Assembly (NCBI GenBank): GCA_032358255.1
Contig: JAULBX010006664.1
Span: 309,713-373,712, forward strand
Source of the DNA: Heterotrichella gracilis
Lineage: Eukaryota > Sar > Xanthophyceae > Tribonematales > Xanthonemataceae
Length of the DNA stretch: 64,000 bases
Direction: 5' to 3'
In this document: in pieces, positions 35,312 to 42,832 of the stretch
Layout: each line of letters begins with the position of its first letter
Position numbering within the stretch: the stretch's first letter is position 1
The notes under the pieces: model-generated
What the model saw: the letters and a program-made list of their open reading frames with translations, nothing else
The model's database searches: none
Told to the model about the DNA's origin: nothing
Position numbers and translations under genes: made by a program

Positions 35312-35710
35312 CTAGTCCAAAATTCTTTTTGCGTTTGAAATTTTTATTAATCTTTTTTGTTCGTGCCGATATCTAAGGTCTATTATTACCCGGTGAATCA
35401 TTGCGCCTGTTAATGATCCCATGCATCCTGCAATTATATCGTTAACACTAAACACACCCATTTGAAAATATTTATCATAAATAAATTCTTTTCCAAGAGT
35501 AGCGATAATTCCAAGACCTGCTCCAACAACTGAACTTAAGCCTTCCAAATTAGTAGTTTGATAAGTAATCTCGCCACCAATAATAGCAATAACTGCTCCA
35601 GCTGCTTCATGTTTGAAAGCATCGTCAAAAATAGTTTCATTAAATTTTAAAGCCTGACTCTTTAAAGCCAGGCAAGAAAATAAAAAGAGTATGGAAAATA
35701 ACTTTTTCAT
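35312..35710 (-). CDS. Exported YfiM-like membrane protein
   Basis: 132 residues from ATG 35710, which overlaps the upstream stop (TAATG). A signal peptide (KKLFSILFLFSCLALKSQA) precedes FKHEAAGAVIAIIGGEI, a hydrophobic stretch, GKEFIYDKY and MGVFSVNDIIAGCMGSLTG. The spaced K-E-x-x-D and D-x-x-A-G pattern is like the YfiM/DUF2279 family of small envelope proteins. It could change the host envelope or aid lysis. Function unknown. Confidence 0.5.
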   Translation of the reverse strand: MKKLFSILFLFSCLALKSQALKFNETIFDDAFKHEAAGAVIAIIGGEITYQTTNLEGLSSVVGAGLGIIATLGKEFIYDKYFQMGVFSVNDIIAGCMGSLTGAMIHRVIIDLRYRHEQKRLIKISNAKRILD

Positions 35711-36657
35711 TACCAACAATTTTTCCAGGTAGTACCATTATACGACTGCAGAACACCTGTACTCGCATCAGTTGCTGTACAATCAGAGCAATAAAGCACT
35801 AGACCAGTAGCTGGCCCAGAAATTGCATTACGTTGTGCCGTAGTCATTACAGGAGGTAAAAAACCTTGCGTAGTAGATATTATTGCAACTTTAGCACTCG
35901 TTCCTGTAGACACTGCGGTGGTTGGATCGGTAGTTGCAAAATAAGCGTTTCCATTACATAAAAAACCACCAGTATTATGAATTGACCAACGATTTGTCAA
36001 AGTCATATTAGTACCAGCTGCAGGAGTCCTAACATATAAAGATGCTGCATTGGTTCTCGTAGCAGCAGCAACAGAATTGTATGTATCGCCTAAAATATCA
36101 ATTTTCCTACATAAAGCAGCATTCGCCGTAGGAAAAGTTATTGTGTGAGCACCTATATTCAAAGTTTGTTTTTCAGTACCACTAGATAATACACTTGTTT
36201 GACCTCTTAACTCCAAATATGCTTGGTTAGTCAATGACCAACCGCCGAAAATTGCTTGCGTAACACCGTTTGTTCTTACGATACAATCAGTTTTAGCGTT
36301 TAAAATAGTTAACAAACTATCGCCACCAAGAGCCATATTAGAAGATGTTCTAACACTAGGTAGCATACCAAAATGTAAAGACCAACCCTGAGGATAACCT
36401 GGATAACTACCAATTAAAAAATTACGATCAGAAGTGTTATTTCTTAAGGTAAAAAGACCTGTAATAGAATCAAATTTAGCACAAATTGTGCCGCCTACAG
36501 CAAGCCTCAAACTAGCAGTATTTGTCGTACCAATAAAGCTTGTTCTGTTTCCTAAATAATTACCAGTTAAACCCCATGCAGGTTTGTTTACACTCGTTTG
36601 TTGCGCTGTAATGCCAATGAAGGCAAATAAGAAGATAATCGAGATTAATTTTTTCAT
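35710..36657 (-). CDS. Tail-fibre-like protein with a signal peptide
   Basis: 315 residues. The N-terminus is a Sec signal peptide (KKLISIIFLFAFIGITAQ), rare for a virion protein. The rest is Gly/Thr/Asn-rich beta sequence ending VAIISTTQGFLPPVMTTAQR, then SGPATGLVLYCSDC and YNGTTWKNCW, an ending shared by many Bacteroidota fibre and surface proteins. It may be a phage-coded surface protein rather than a particle part, or the signal may be cleaved during export of a cell-bound decoy. The stop overlaps the next start by one base. Confidence 0.55.
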   Translation of the reverse strand: MKKLISIIFLFAFIGITAQQTSVNKPAWGLTGNYLGNRTSFIGTTNTASLRLAVGGTICAKFDSITGLFTLRNNTSDRNFLIGSYPGYPQGWSLHFGMLPSVRTSSNMALGGDSLLTILNAKTDCIVRTNGVTQAIFGGWSLTNQAYLELRGQTSVLSSGTEKQTLNIGAHTITFPTANAALCRKIDILGDTYNSVAAATRTNAASLYVRTPAAGTNMTLTNRWSIHNTGGFLCNGNAYFATTDPTTAVSTGTSAKVAIISTTQGFLPPVMTTAQRNAISGPATGLVLYCSDCTATDASTGVLQSYNGTTWKNCW

Positions 36658-36658
36658 T

Positions 36659-37042
36659 TTAAACTATTTTAGTAATTGTAATTGTGCCTGCTGACCTTGT
36701 ATATATGATTGCTCCAAGGGTATCATCATTTTGATTTACAGAAAAATTGTAAGATGCGCCTGGTGTTAATGTTCCTCCAGAAGCAACATCAGAATCACCT
36801 AAAATGCTGCCAGCAAAATCACTTGATAATTCCATTGTAACCGATCTTGCTCCGGCACTTACCGAACCACTTGCGTTTACAACTGTTCGTGTAACTGTTC
36901 TTTGTGTGCTTGACGCAGTTGTTGTAACGGATCCTGTAATAGCAACAGCAAAACAGTTTCCTACTTTACGCAGTATTTTTCTGAACAATTGGCCATCGCC
37001 ATATTTTGCTTCGTCACAACTTATTTCTTCTGAGCATGCCAT
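36659..37042 (-). CDS. Phage virion protein, 127 residues, unknown
   Basis: The N-terminus has a Cys pair (MACSEEISCDEAKYG) and a basic patch; the remainder is a beta-rich Ser/Thr/Gly domain (TRTVVNASGSVSAGARSVTM) ending ITITKIV. The look is that of a small immunoglobulin-like or fibre-cap domain. I do not recognise the family. It is the first of a run of late genes whose products begin with cysteine motifs. Confidence 0.45.
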   Translation of the reverse strand: MACSEEISCDEAKYGDGQLFRKILRKVGNCFAVAITGSVTTTASSTQRTVTRTVVNASGSVSAGARSVTMELSSDFAGSILGDSDVASGGTLTPGASYNFSVNQNDDTLGAIIYTRSAGTITITKIV

Positions 37043-37061
37043 GGTATAATATTTTTAATGT

Positions 37062-37694
37062 TTAACAATCAATTGGTGTTTGTTTTTCGAACTCTGTAAA
37101 GCATTCTTTATCGAGTTCATAAGTAACTTCTATTGGTACACTGAAGTAGTCAAAAGGAGCCATCAGGTATTGCGTTTGTTCTTCACTGTAACTATATTTT
37201 GAAAAGGGATTAAATGATCTTGGCTCTTCACCTAAAACATTTATCGCAACTCTTTGATAAATTCCACTGTTTCCCATTTGTTCCGGAAAGGCAGCTAAAA
37301 AAGTTCTGAAGATCTTTCCTGTAATACTACAGTCCGTATATCCTAACTTCTTCTGGTTGATCCAACACACTAAACGGTATTGAGCCTTCCATTGCGATTT
37401 CCTTCCGTGCATTCCCAAATAAAGATTGGATACATCTTCAAAGTAAACGATGCAACCTAATTTGCTATCCGGAATGAGATCTTTGTAAGTGCCATTATTA
37501 ATACAGTCTGTAAAATTTACACCACAGGCAACAGGAAATTTCTTTACTATTGTTCTGTTGTTTCCATCCACATCTGTTTTTGAAATGGTCTTTACTACTC
37601 CAGCAAGTTTATCAATGAACTGATTTGATCCAGAACCACCAATGCGATAAGGTTCCAAAAAGCTTTTTAAAATATCTCCTACTTCGATTATCAT
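37062..37694 (-). CDS. Phage protein of the tail region, 210 residues, unknown
   Basis: No motif I recognise. Visible blocks are LGCIVYFEDVSNLYLGMHGR, KAQYRLVCWINQKKLGYTDC and VPIEVTYELDKECFTEF, with seven or more cysteines. Length and the pattern of a strand-rich core with a C-terminal tail would fit a tail-completion or head-tail joining protein, but its position after the distal-tail genes argues for a baseplate or appendage part. Confidence 0.45.
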   Translation of the reverse strand: MIIEVGDILKSFLEPYRIGGSGSNQFIDKLAGVVKTISKTDVDGNNRTIVKKFPVACGVNFTDCINNGTYKDLIPDSKLGCIVYFEDVSNLYLGMHGRKSQWKAQYRLVCWINQKKLGYTDCSITGKIFRTFLAAFPEQMGNSGIYQRVAINVLGEEPRSFNPFSKYSYSEEQTQYLMAPFDYFSVPIEVTYELDKECFTEFEKQTPIDC

Positions 37695-37728
37695 AGTATA
37701 AAGCCCCGGAGTTAACCAGGGCTATTAA

Positions 37729-38085
37729 TTATGTCATACGAACGTGAATACCTACACCTGTTTTGTAATACAAACCACCTACAGGAACGCTACCAGAAGC
37801 AGCTGCTGCATCATTTGCATAAGTTACAAGGTTTTGTATTGCTGCCATTCGCGGACTTGCTAAACGAATAGCAGGTTTTCCGCAAACAGGATCTACGCCA
37901 ATAACATTACGAGAGATTTGGGCCATCGTAACCATATTGTTGCTGCAATCAATTGCGTCAGTAGCACATGCGTCTACAAAAGTTGTACGGAAAGCCCAGT
38001 TTCCACTGGCGTCCTTGGTCATTAATGCCGCGAACAATTGTTCGTCAGTTAAATGATTATTATCACATGCTATAAAATCTGCCAT
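37729..38085 (-). CDS. Phage protein, 118 residues, unknown
   Basis: Starts MADFIACDNNHLTDEQLFAA and contains ACATDAIDCSNN and VCGKPAIRLA: four to five cysteines in a short acidic-Ala protein. The C-terminal half (AAIQNLVTYANDAAAASG, GGLYYKTGVGIHVRMT) may be helical then beta. No family recognised. It lies between two other cysteine-rich virion genes. Confidence 0.4.
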   Translation of the reverse strand: MADFIACDNNHLTDEQLFAALMTKDASGNWAFRTTFVDACATDAIDCSNNMVTMAQISRNVIGVDPVCGKPAIRLASPRMAAIQNLVTYANDAAAASGSVPVGGLYYKTGVGIHVRMT

Positions 38086-38108
38086 GTTTTCTACTTTTTA
38101 AAAGGTGA

Positions 38109-38681
38109 TTAAAAAACTGAATTAGTAACACAAGGATGATATTGCGCTTCCCATTTCAATGTGAATGCAAATACAGCTAACTCCTTACGTGATTTAGGAA
38201 TAACATGGTTGATGATAAATGAACCTTCAATTCCAGCTGCTCCACCGTAAAGTTTACCACCTGCGGTACGGTACCAGAAAAGAATTTTCTTTCCGCACTC
38301 GTATTGACGCATTGCGTTATAATTAGTATTATTTGTTTGAGAGATCTCTCCAGTAATTGTGTGAGTCTTTTGACCCACAACAGTGATATCGCGTGAGATT
38401 TTAATTTCACTTGATTCTGCCGCTGGCTTCTCTGCAATAACATGAAACTCGTCAATGCGAGCTGCTTGACTTATAGCCATTGCTTTACGACCAGCCCATT
38501 CTGCAGGATCATTTTCGTTTGCTAAAGGATTACCAATATTTGTAACAAGTATCGCATCAATCTCGCCGAAATTAACTTCGGGATTACATAACGACCATTC
38601 TGTTTCAGGAAGCGGTTGATTACAAGTGGTTGTACACACAACGCTTTCGCATGATGACGGATCTACTGCTGGTGATGACAT
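38109..38681 (-). CDS. Cysteine-rich virion protein, paralogue A (tail-tube-like?)
   Basis: 190 residues. The N-terminus is cysteine-rich (SSCESVVCTTTCNQPLPE). The body matches the gene at 38777-39322 along its length: NPEVNFGEIDAI, DPAEWAGRKAM, NTNYNAMRQYECGKK, KLYGGAAGIEGSF, VIPKSRKEL and LKWEAQYHPC. A two-copy, mid-size beta protein beside tail genes could be tail tube or a tube-like spacer, but no known family was recognised. The intergenic hairpin at 38757 lies upstream. Confidence 0.5.
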   Translation of the reverse strand: MSSPAVDPSSCESVVCTTTCNQPLPETEWSLCNPEVNFGEIDAILVTNIGNPLANENDPAEWAGRKAMAISQAARIDEFHVIAEKPAAESSEIKISRDITVVGQKTHTITGEISQTNNTNYNAMRQYECGKKILFWYRTAGGKLYGGAAGIEGSFIINHVIPKSRKELAVFAFTLKWEAQYHPCVTNSVF

Positions 38682-38756
38682 GATTTAATTTTTTTAGTTA
38701 ATAAATTTTACTTCTAATAAGATTCTGTAAAATTCAGCTAACTATATTTTTCTCGC

Positions 38757-38773
38757 CACTACAAGATGTAGTG
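38757..38773. promoter_or_regulatory. Intergenic dyad, copy 1 of a repeated phage element
   Basis: CACTACA-AGA-TGTAGTG is a perfect 7-bp inverted repeat. With its flanks (38756-38779, ending GAAATTA) it recurs with few changes at 51727-51750. It lies between two late genes just after a stop codon and has no T-run, so it looks like an operator or RNA processing site more than a terminator. Confidence 0.5.
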
Positions 38774-38776
38774 AAA

Positions 38777-39322
38777 TTAAATCGGCGATAAAGTTCTACA
38801 TGGATGCATAGGTGCTTTCCATTTTAACCAACCATTTAAATATTCAAGGTCTGAAGAACTCTGCGGTATAACCTGGTTAAATCCAATGCTTGCTGGCGTA
38901 CCTTTGCCACCATACAACACACCGCTTGAAGTTTTATACCAGCCCAAACCTTTTTTCTCTTTTTCAAGCACGCGCATCATGTTGTAATTTGTATCAGATG
39001 TTTGATACACTTTAATATTTACAATATGATTTTTTGAAGCGTAATAATTTTTATTGTAAGCGCCATCTACTTCGACAATCTCAGCTTCTGGTTTATCACC
39101 TATTACCATTAAGCGAATGATACGGGAAGGATCACCAACTGGCAATGCTAAACGGTACGCCCATTCATTTGCATCTGTCTCATCAATTAATGGATGATTT
39201 TCAGATGTAAAATAAACATCTCCCACTTCACCATGGTTGACTTGTGGTGCACACAAACTGAAATCCACTTCCGGGAGATCATCGCATGACGGTACGCATT
39301 TTTCTATACAATCGGTTGACAT
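38777..39322 (-). CDS. Cysteine-rich virion protein, paralogue B (tail-tube-like?)
   Basis: 181 residues, homologous to the neighbour at 38109. Shared order: CxxxCxxxC start (TDCIEKCVPSC), APQVNHGEVGDVYF, DANEWAYRLAL, SDTNYNMMRVLEKEKK, VLYGGKGTPASIGF, VIPQSSSDLEY and LKWKAPMHPC. The cysteine beside YECGKK in copy A is absent here. Its start overlaps the stop of the 70-residue gene upstream by one base. Both copies are kept intact, so each probably has its own role. Confidence 0.5.
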   Translation of the reverse strand: MSTDCIEKCVPSCDDLPEVDFSLCAPQVNHGEVGDVYFTSENHPLIDETDANEWAYRLALPVGDPSRIIRLMVIGDKPEAEIVEVDGAYNKNYYASKNHIVNIKVYQTSDTNYNMMRVLEKEKKGLGWYKTSSGVLYGGKGTPASIGFNQVIPQSSSDLEYLNGWLKWKAPMHPCRTLSPI

Positions 39323-39534
39323 TACGATAATAATTTAGTTTTTACTAGATCGACAGCTGCACTGAGAATAGCACGCTCTTCTGTTGTGAATGCATCTTCA
39401 TTAATACTTACCTGATTTGTAATTGAAAATTCTTCGGCATGTGTATTCACAACAATACCAATATATTCAAAAGTAACTCCATCTGCAGGAGGAACTTGAT
39501 CAGTTAAAACGCTTGCTAATTTATATACTTTCAT
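39322..39534 (-). CDS. Small phage protein, 70 residues, unknown
   Basis: Starts MKVYKLASVLTDQVPPADG and ends VDLVKTKLLS. The middle, FEYIGIVVNTHAEEFSITNQ, is strand-like; the end is a helix. Overlap of one base with the next gene and an 11-base gap to the previous one support translation. No family recognised. Confidence 0.5.
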   Translation of the reverse strand: MKVYKLASVLTDQVPPADGVTFEYIGIVVNTHAEEFSITNQVSINEDAFTTEERAILSAAVDLVKTKLLS

Positions 39535-39545
39535 AATTTTATTTT

Positions 39546-41348
39546 TTAAACGATATCTAAAGGATCAGAAGTTCCAAAATCGCAGGTTAATGTTTTGTTT
39601 ATAAATCTTACATCAAAATCTGTTGCACCAGATAATAAAAATATATTCACGTAAGACGAGAAGTCGCCAGTACTTCCAATAGGAATAAGATCAAAAGAAA
39701 CCCAGCCGGCACCGTTTTTATTATATTGCATTTCTGCAAATGAATTTGGTACGCCATGACAAGTTAATACAAAGCTAAACCATGTCCATGTAGCACTTGA
39801 AATACTTGGCATAACTCTAATAACGGTCCATACTAATGATATTAATTGTAATTGATAATATTTACCATTGTAACAAATAATATCTGTTGTGCGAACAGAA
39901 ACAGGCTGTCCAGTTGCGCAATTAATTAAACCATGCACACCACCACCTGAAATTACAAGTTGATATCCTGAAGAACAATCATCAGTGGCTGTATATTCGC
40001 AAGGCTCGCAATCAAATATTTCAGCTTCATTGCAACAAGCAGTGTCTGAATATTTATTATCTAACAATAATTTTAAGTTTACCTTTTGGAAACAATCTTC
40101 AAGTACCGGCGAAATATCGCTCACCACTTTCAGGATTTGAATTTCATTATTGGCTTTATCCTGTTTGTAATTTAAAGGCTTTCTTAAGAAAATATTGTCA
40201 TGGATAAAAACGCCACTTAAAGCATCTGCTAAAAACTCCGGGCTTTTGTTTACTTCAAAATTGATAAACTTTTTCCAGGTTTGTAATAATACAGTAAGAT
40301 CTCCTTTGCCGTTTTCCGTTCCTTCATCTTTTGTCTCGTATTCAGGTTTGAATAAAGCAGCATCCAAAAATAAAGAGTTGAAATAATTACAACTTAAAAC
40401 TGCGGACCTGTAAATAATATCATCGTTTATGTCACACGAAGAATACCACTTTAAACGGTAGTAATTTTCGATGTTCTTTAAAGAAATAACTTTAAAAACC
40501 TCACTGTAATAAATATCAAGGCCGCTTACAACAACATAATAGTATTCACCTTGCGGAACAACATAATTTTGAAGCGACTCACAATATACAATGATATCCT
40601 CGCCGTTATTCATCGGATTCACTTTTAACTTCGCTTCATCCAGTACTACGTCATTTGTTTGGGCAGAATAAAATGCACCAATTGTAGTTGCTTGCATGTA
40701 ACTTATTTCAAAGTCATCAAGATTTGTGAAATTCTCAATTGTCATAGTGATCACGCCACCAGCTGTGATAGTATCATCAGAGAAAAAAGTAAAATTGTGT
40801 ATACCAGCTGAGTTAATAACGCCAAACAAATTTGTGTCATTGTAAAGCTTAATTAAAAAGGTGGTGGAATTGTTTACAAACTTGTCGACTACAATCTTAA
40901 ATTCGTAATACATTTGTGTATTACTGATTGGAATATCAAAATCCATTGTTAGTGCATAAGCTGGTGGCACAAGATTTGGAGTAGGCTTTAGCTTCTGACA
41001 ATCTAACTTTAAGAATTGTATGCTATAAGGAGGATTGACATGATCATTAATTACAACTCCTTTTGGAAAAGCGCCATAATAATCATTGCTGGCATAAGTA
41101 CCAAAGTTTGCAGCTGATTCCGGAATGTCTTTATAGTAATTGTTGGCTATATCGTTACAAACGTTCCTTAAAAAGAACGTGCTTGGCAATTCAAATTTCT
41201 TTCCACGAGTTAACTGGAAATGTGGCAATTCATTGGACGGATAAACCAGATCCAATTGCTTATTGTCTTTGCAATGAAAATTAAACCTGTGTTGATCGTA
41301 CAAGCTGTCATAAAAACGAATTGGTAATATTGGCTCAGATAATATCAT
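39546..41348 (-). CDS. Large distal-tail/baseplate protein
   Basis: 600 residues. No signal peptide. Beta-rich throughout, with a cysteine cluster near 440-460 (DTACCNEAEIFDCEPCEYTA). The C-terminal ~100 residues (ATWTWFSFVLTCHGVPNSF) look like a fibronectin-like or adhesin domain. It overlaps the upstream baseplate gene by 4 bases and follows tape measure and distal-tail genes, which is where siphophages place tail-tip and receptor-binding proteins. The family is not recognised. Confidence 0.5.
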   Translation of the reverse strand: MILSEPILPIRFYDSLYDQHRFNFHCKDNKQLDLVYPSNELPHFQLTRGKKFELPSTFFLRNVCNDIANNYYKDIPESAANFGTYASNDYYGAFPKGVVINDHVNPPYSIQFLKLDCQKLKPTPNLVPPAYALTMDFDIPISNTQMYYEFKIVVDKFVNNSTTFLIKLYNDTNLFGVINSAGIHNFTFFSDDTITAGGVITMTIENFTNLDDFEISYMQATTIGAFYSAQTNDVVLDEAKLKVNPMNNGEDIIVYCESLQNYVVPQGEYYYVVVSGLDIYYSEVFKVISLKNIENYYRLKWYSSCDINDDIIYRSAVLSCNYFNSLFLDAALFKPEYETKDEGTENGKGDLTVLLQTWKKFINFEVNKSPEFLADALSGVFIHDNIFLRKPLNYKQDKANNEIQILKVVSDISPVLEDCFQKVNLKLLLDNKYSDTACCNEAEIFDCEPCEYTATDDCSSGYQLVISGGGVHGLINCATGQPVSVRTTDIICYNGKYYQLQLISLVWTVIRVMPSISSATWTWFSFVLTCHGVPNSFAEMQYNKNGAGWVSFDLIPIGSTGDFSSYVNIFLLSGATDFDVRFINKTLTCDFGTSDPLDIV

Positions 41349-42832
41349 GTTATCGTGTCGTGTTTTAATTTAAATTTTATTACTTCATCTGAATAATTTA
41401 CTTCAGCTTCTTCAATGTTACCATCACCTAATTCGGATTTAACAAGAGAATCTTCCATGCGATATGGATTTTCGCAGCATAATTGATACAGAACGTTATC
41501 TTGTGTTTTATTGTAAACCGGACTTAAGAACACTGTTGAAATAGCATTCATGGTACCGGATTTAAAAGGACGGTTATGACGGTGTAAGTCGTAATGTAAA
41601 TTAGCCCAGGACATTCGTGCGTTGCTTTGAGGCGTGCCGGTAATCTGCCCATTAGCAACATAAGGATATAGAAAAGCCCCAACTTTAATACAATCTAAAA
41701 TAACAATACCGTTATTATCAATTGTGGCCACATTGTTTGAAATGTAATTAATATCAGTCGTTGCTTTGGTGTATCCGCGCTTTTCTGTTTTACCGTTAGA
41801 GCATTGTTCACTGTAGTCTATCGGCAATCCTTTAAAATCTTCTGTGCCGGCTTCCATCCATTCGAATACTTCCGATTGCGGCACATCATTACTATCAATT
41901 TTGAACTTTTTCTTAAAGAGGTTCATATCGACGTTGGTAGCGGTGAAAGTAGTATCGAAGTTTACATTTTTATTGAACCAACTAAAATGTTCAAATCGTA
42001 AACGGTTACCATCAATGATCCAGAACACATTAAAAACCTCAGCCATGATCTTTTCTATATCATCGAAGCTCATATTTAAAATAGTTGCTGGATTGCTTGA
42101 TGTCGGATATTTAAAATCAGACTTCTGTGCAATGTATGGCCAGTAACCAGGTTGTGAAGGATTCACATAATTTGCAGCTGGTTGTGCTGTTAATGGTATT
42201 GGATTTCCAAAAGCATCAAACTGCCAATCGAAGAAGTCACTAATAATTTCTATATAACAAACCTGATAATCGCAACAAGCAACTCCACCGATTACTTGAT
42301 ATATACAATCTTGAAGAGAAATTGTCCGATAGGTTAAAGGATCTCCGATAAAGAATTTGAAATTTTGAGGCAATGGCGATCCGGGAGGAGCAATCGCATC
42401 CATCACGTTTGTTTCAAGGCTTCTTCTGTCATTAAAACAATTGTAAATGGAACTGTCTCTCAATTGAATTTCAGCGGTACACGCATCCAGATCATAATCG
42501 ATGTCGGCTTGGTTAAAAAAGGCTCTGTAAATTAAAGTCCAATTCTTACCAGCACATTTTTTATAGATATTAACGTAATAAATAGAACAGTCATTTAACT
42601 GGTTCAAATAGTGACCAAAATCATCTTTTTGAAGTTTCAGTTTATTGTTGATTTTTTTAATGTAATATAATCTTCCTTTCTCGCGGGTTTCTGTTATTAC
42701 AAATTTAGGATCATTGATAGGAAAGATATCACGAACATAAGTAGCGCTATTCATGTAAGCTTGACTGTAAGAAGCTTGAGCAACTACATTCACATTTACT
42801 TCTACAACTTCATATCTGAACTTATTTTCCAC
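41345..42832 (-). CDS. Distal tail protein
   Basis: 495 residues, the first gene after the tape measure and overlapping it by 11 bases. Blocks: YSQAYMNSATYVRDIFPIND, LTYRTISLQDCIYQVIGGVA, SFDDIEKIMAEVFNVFWI and RMSWANLHYDLHRHNRPFKS. By order this is the Dit/Tal-like position, the hub joining tube to tail tip. No catalytic motif is seen. The function is inferred from gene order only. Confidence 0.5.
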   Translation of the reverse strand: MENKFRYEVVEVNVNVVAQASYSQAYMNSATYVRDIFPINDPKFVITETREKGRLYYIKKINNKLKLQKDDFGHYLNQLNDCSIYYVNIYKKCAGKNWTLIYRAFFNQADIDYDLDACTAEIQLRDSSIYNCFNDRRSLETNVMDAIAPPGSPLPQNFKFFIGDPLTYRTISLQDCIYQVIGGVACCDYQVCYIEIISDFFDWQFDAFGNPIPLTAQPAANYVNPSQPGYWPYIAQKSDFKYPTSSNPATILNMSFDDIEKIMAEVFNVFWIIDGNRLRFEHFSWFNKNVNFDTTFTATNVDMNLFKKKFKIDSNDVPQSEVFEWMEAGTEDFKGLPIDYSEQCSNGKTEKRGYTKATTDINYISNNVATIDNNGIVILDCIKVGAFLYPYVANGQITGTPQSNARMSWANLHYDLHRHNRPFKSGTMNAISTVFLSPVYNKTQDNVLYQLCCENPYRMEDSLVKSELGDGNIEEAEVNYSDEVIKFKLKHDTIT

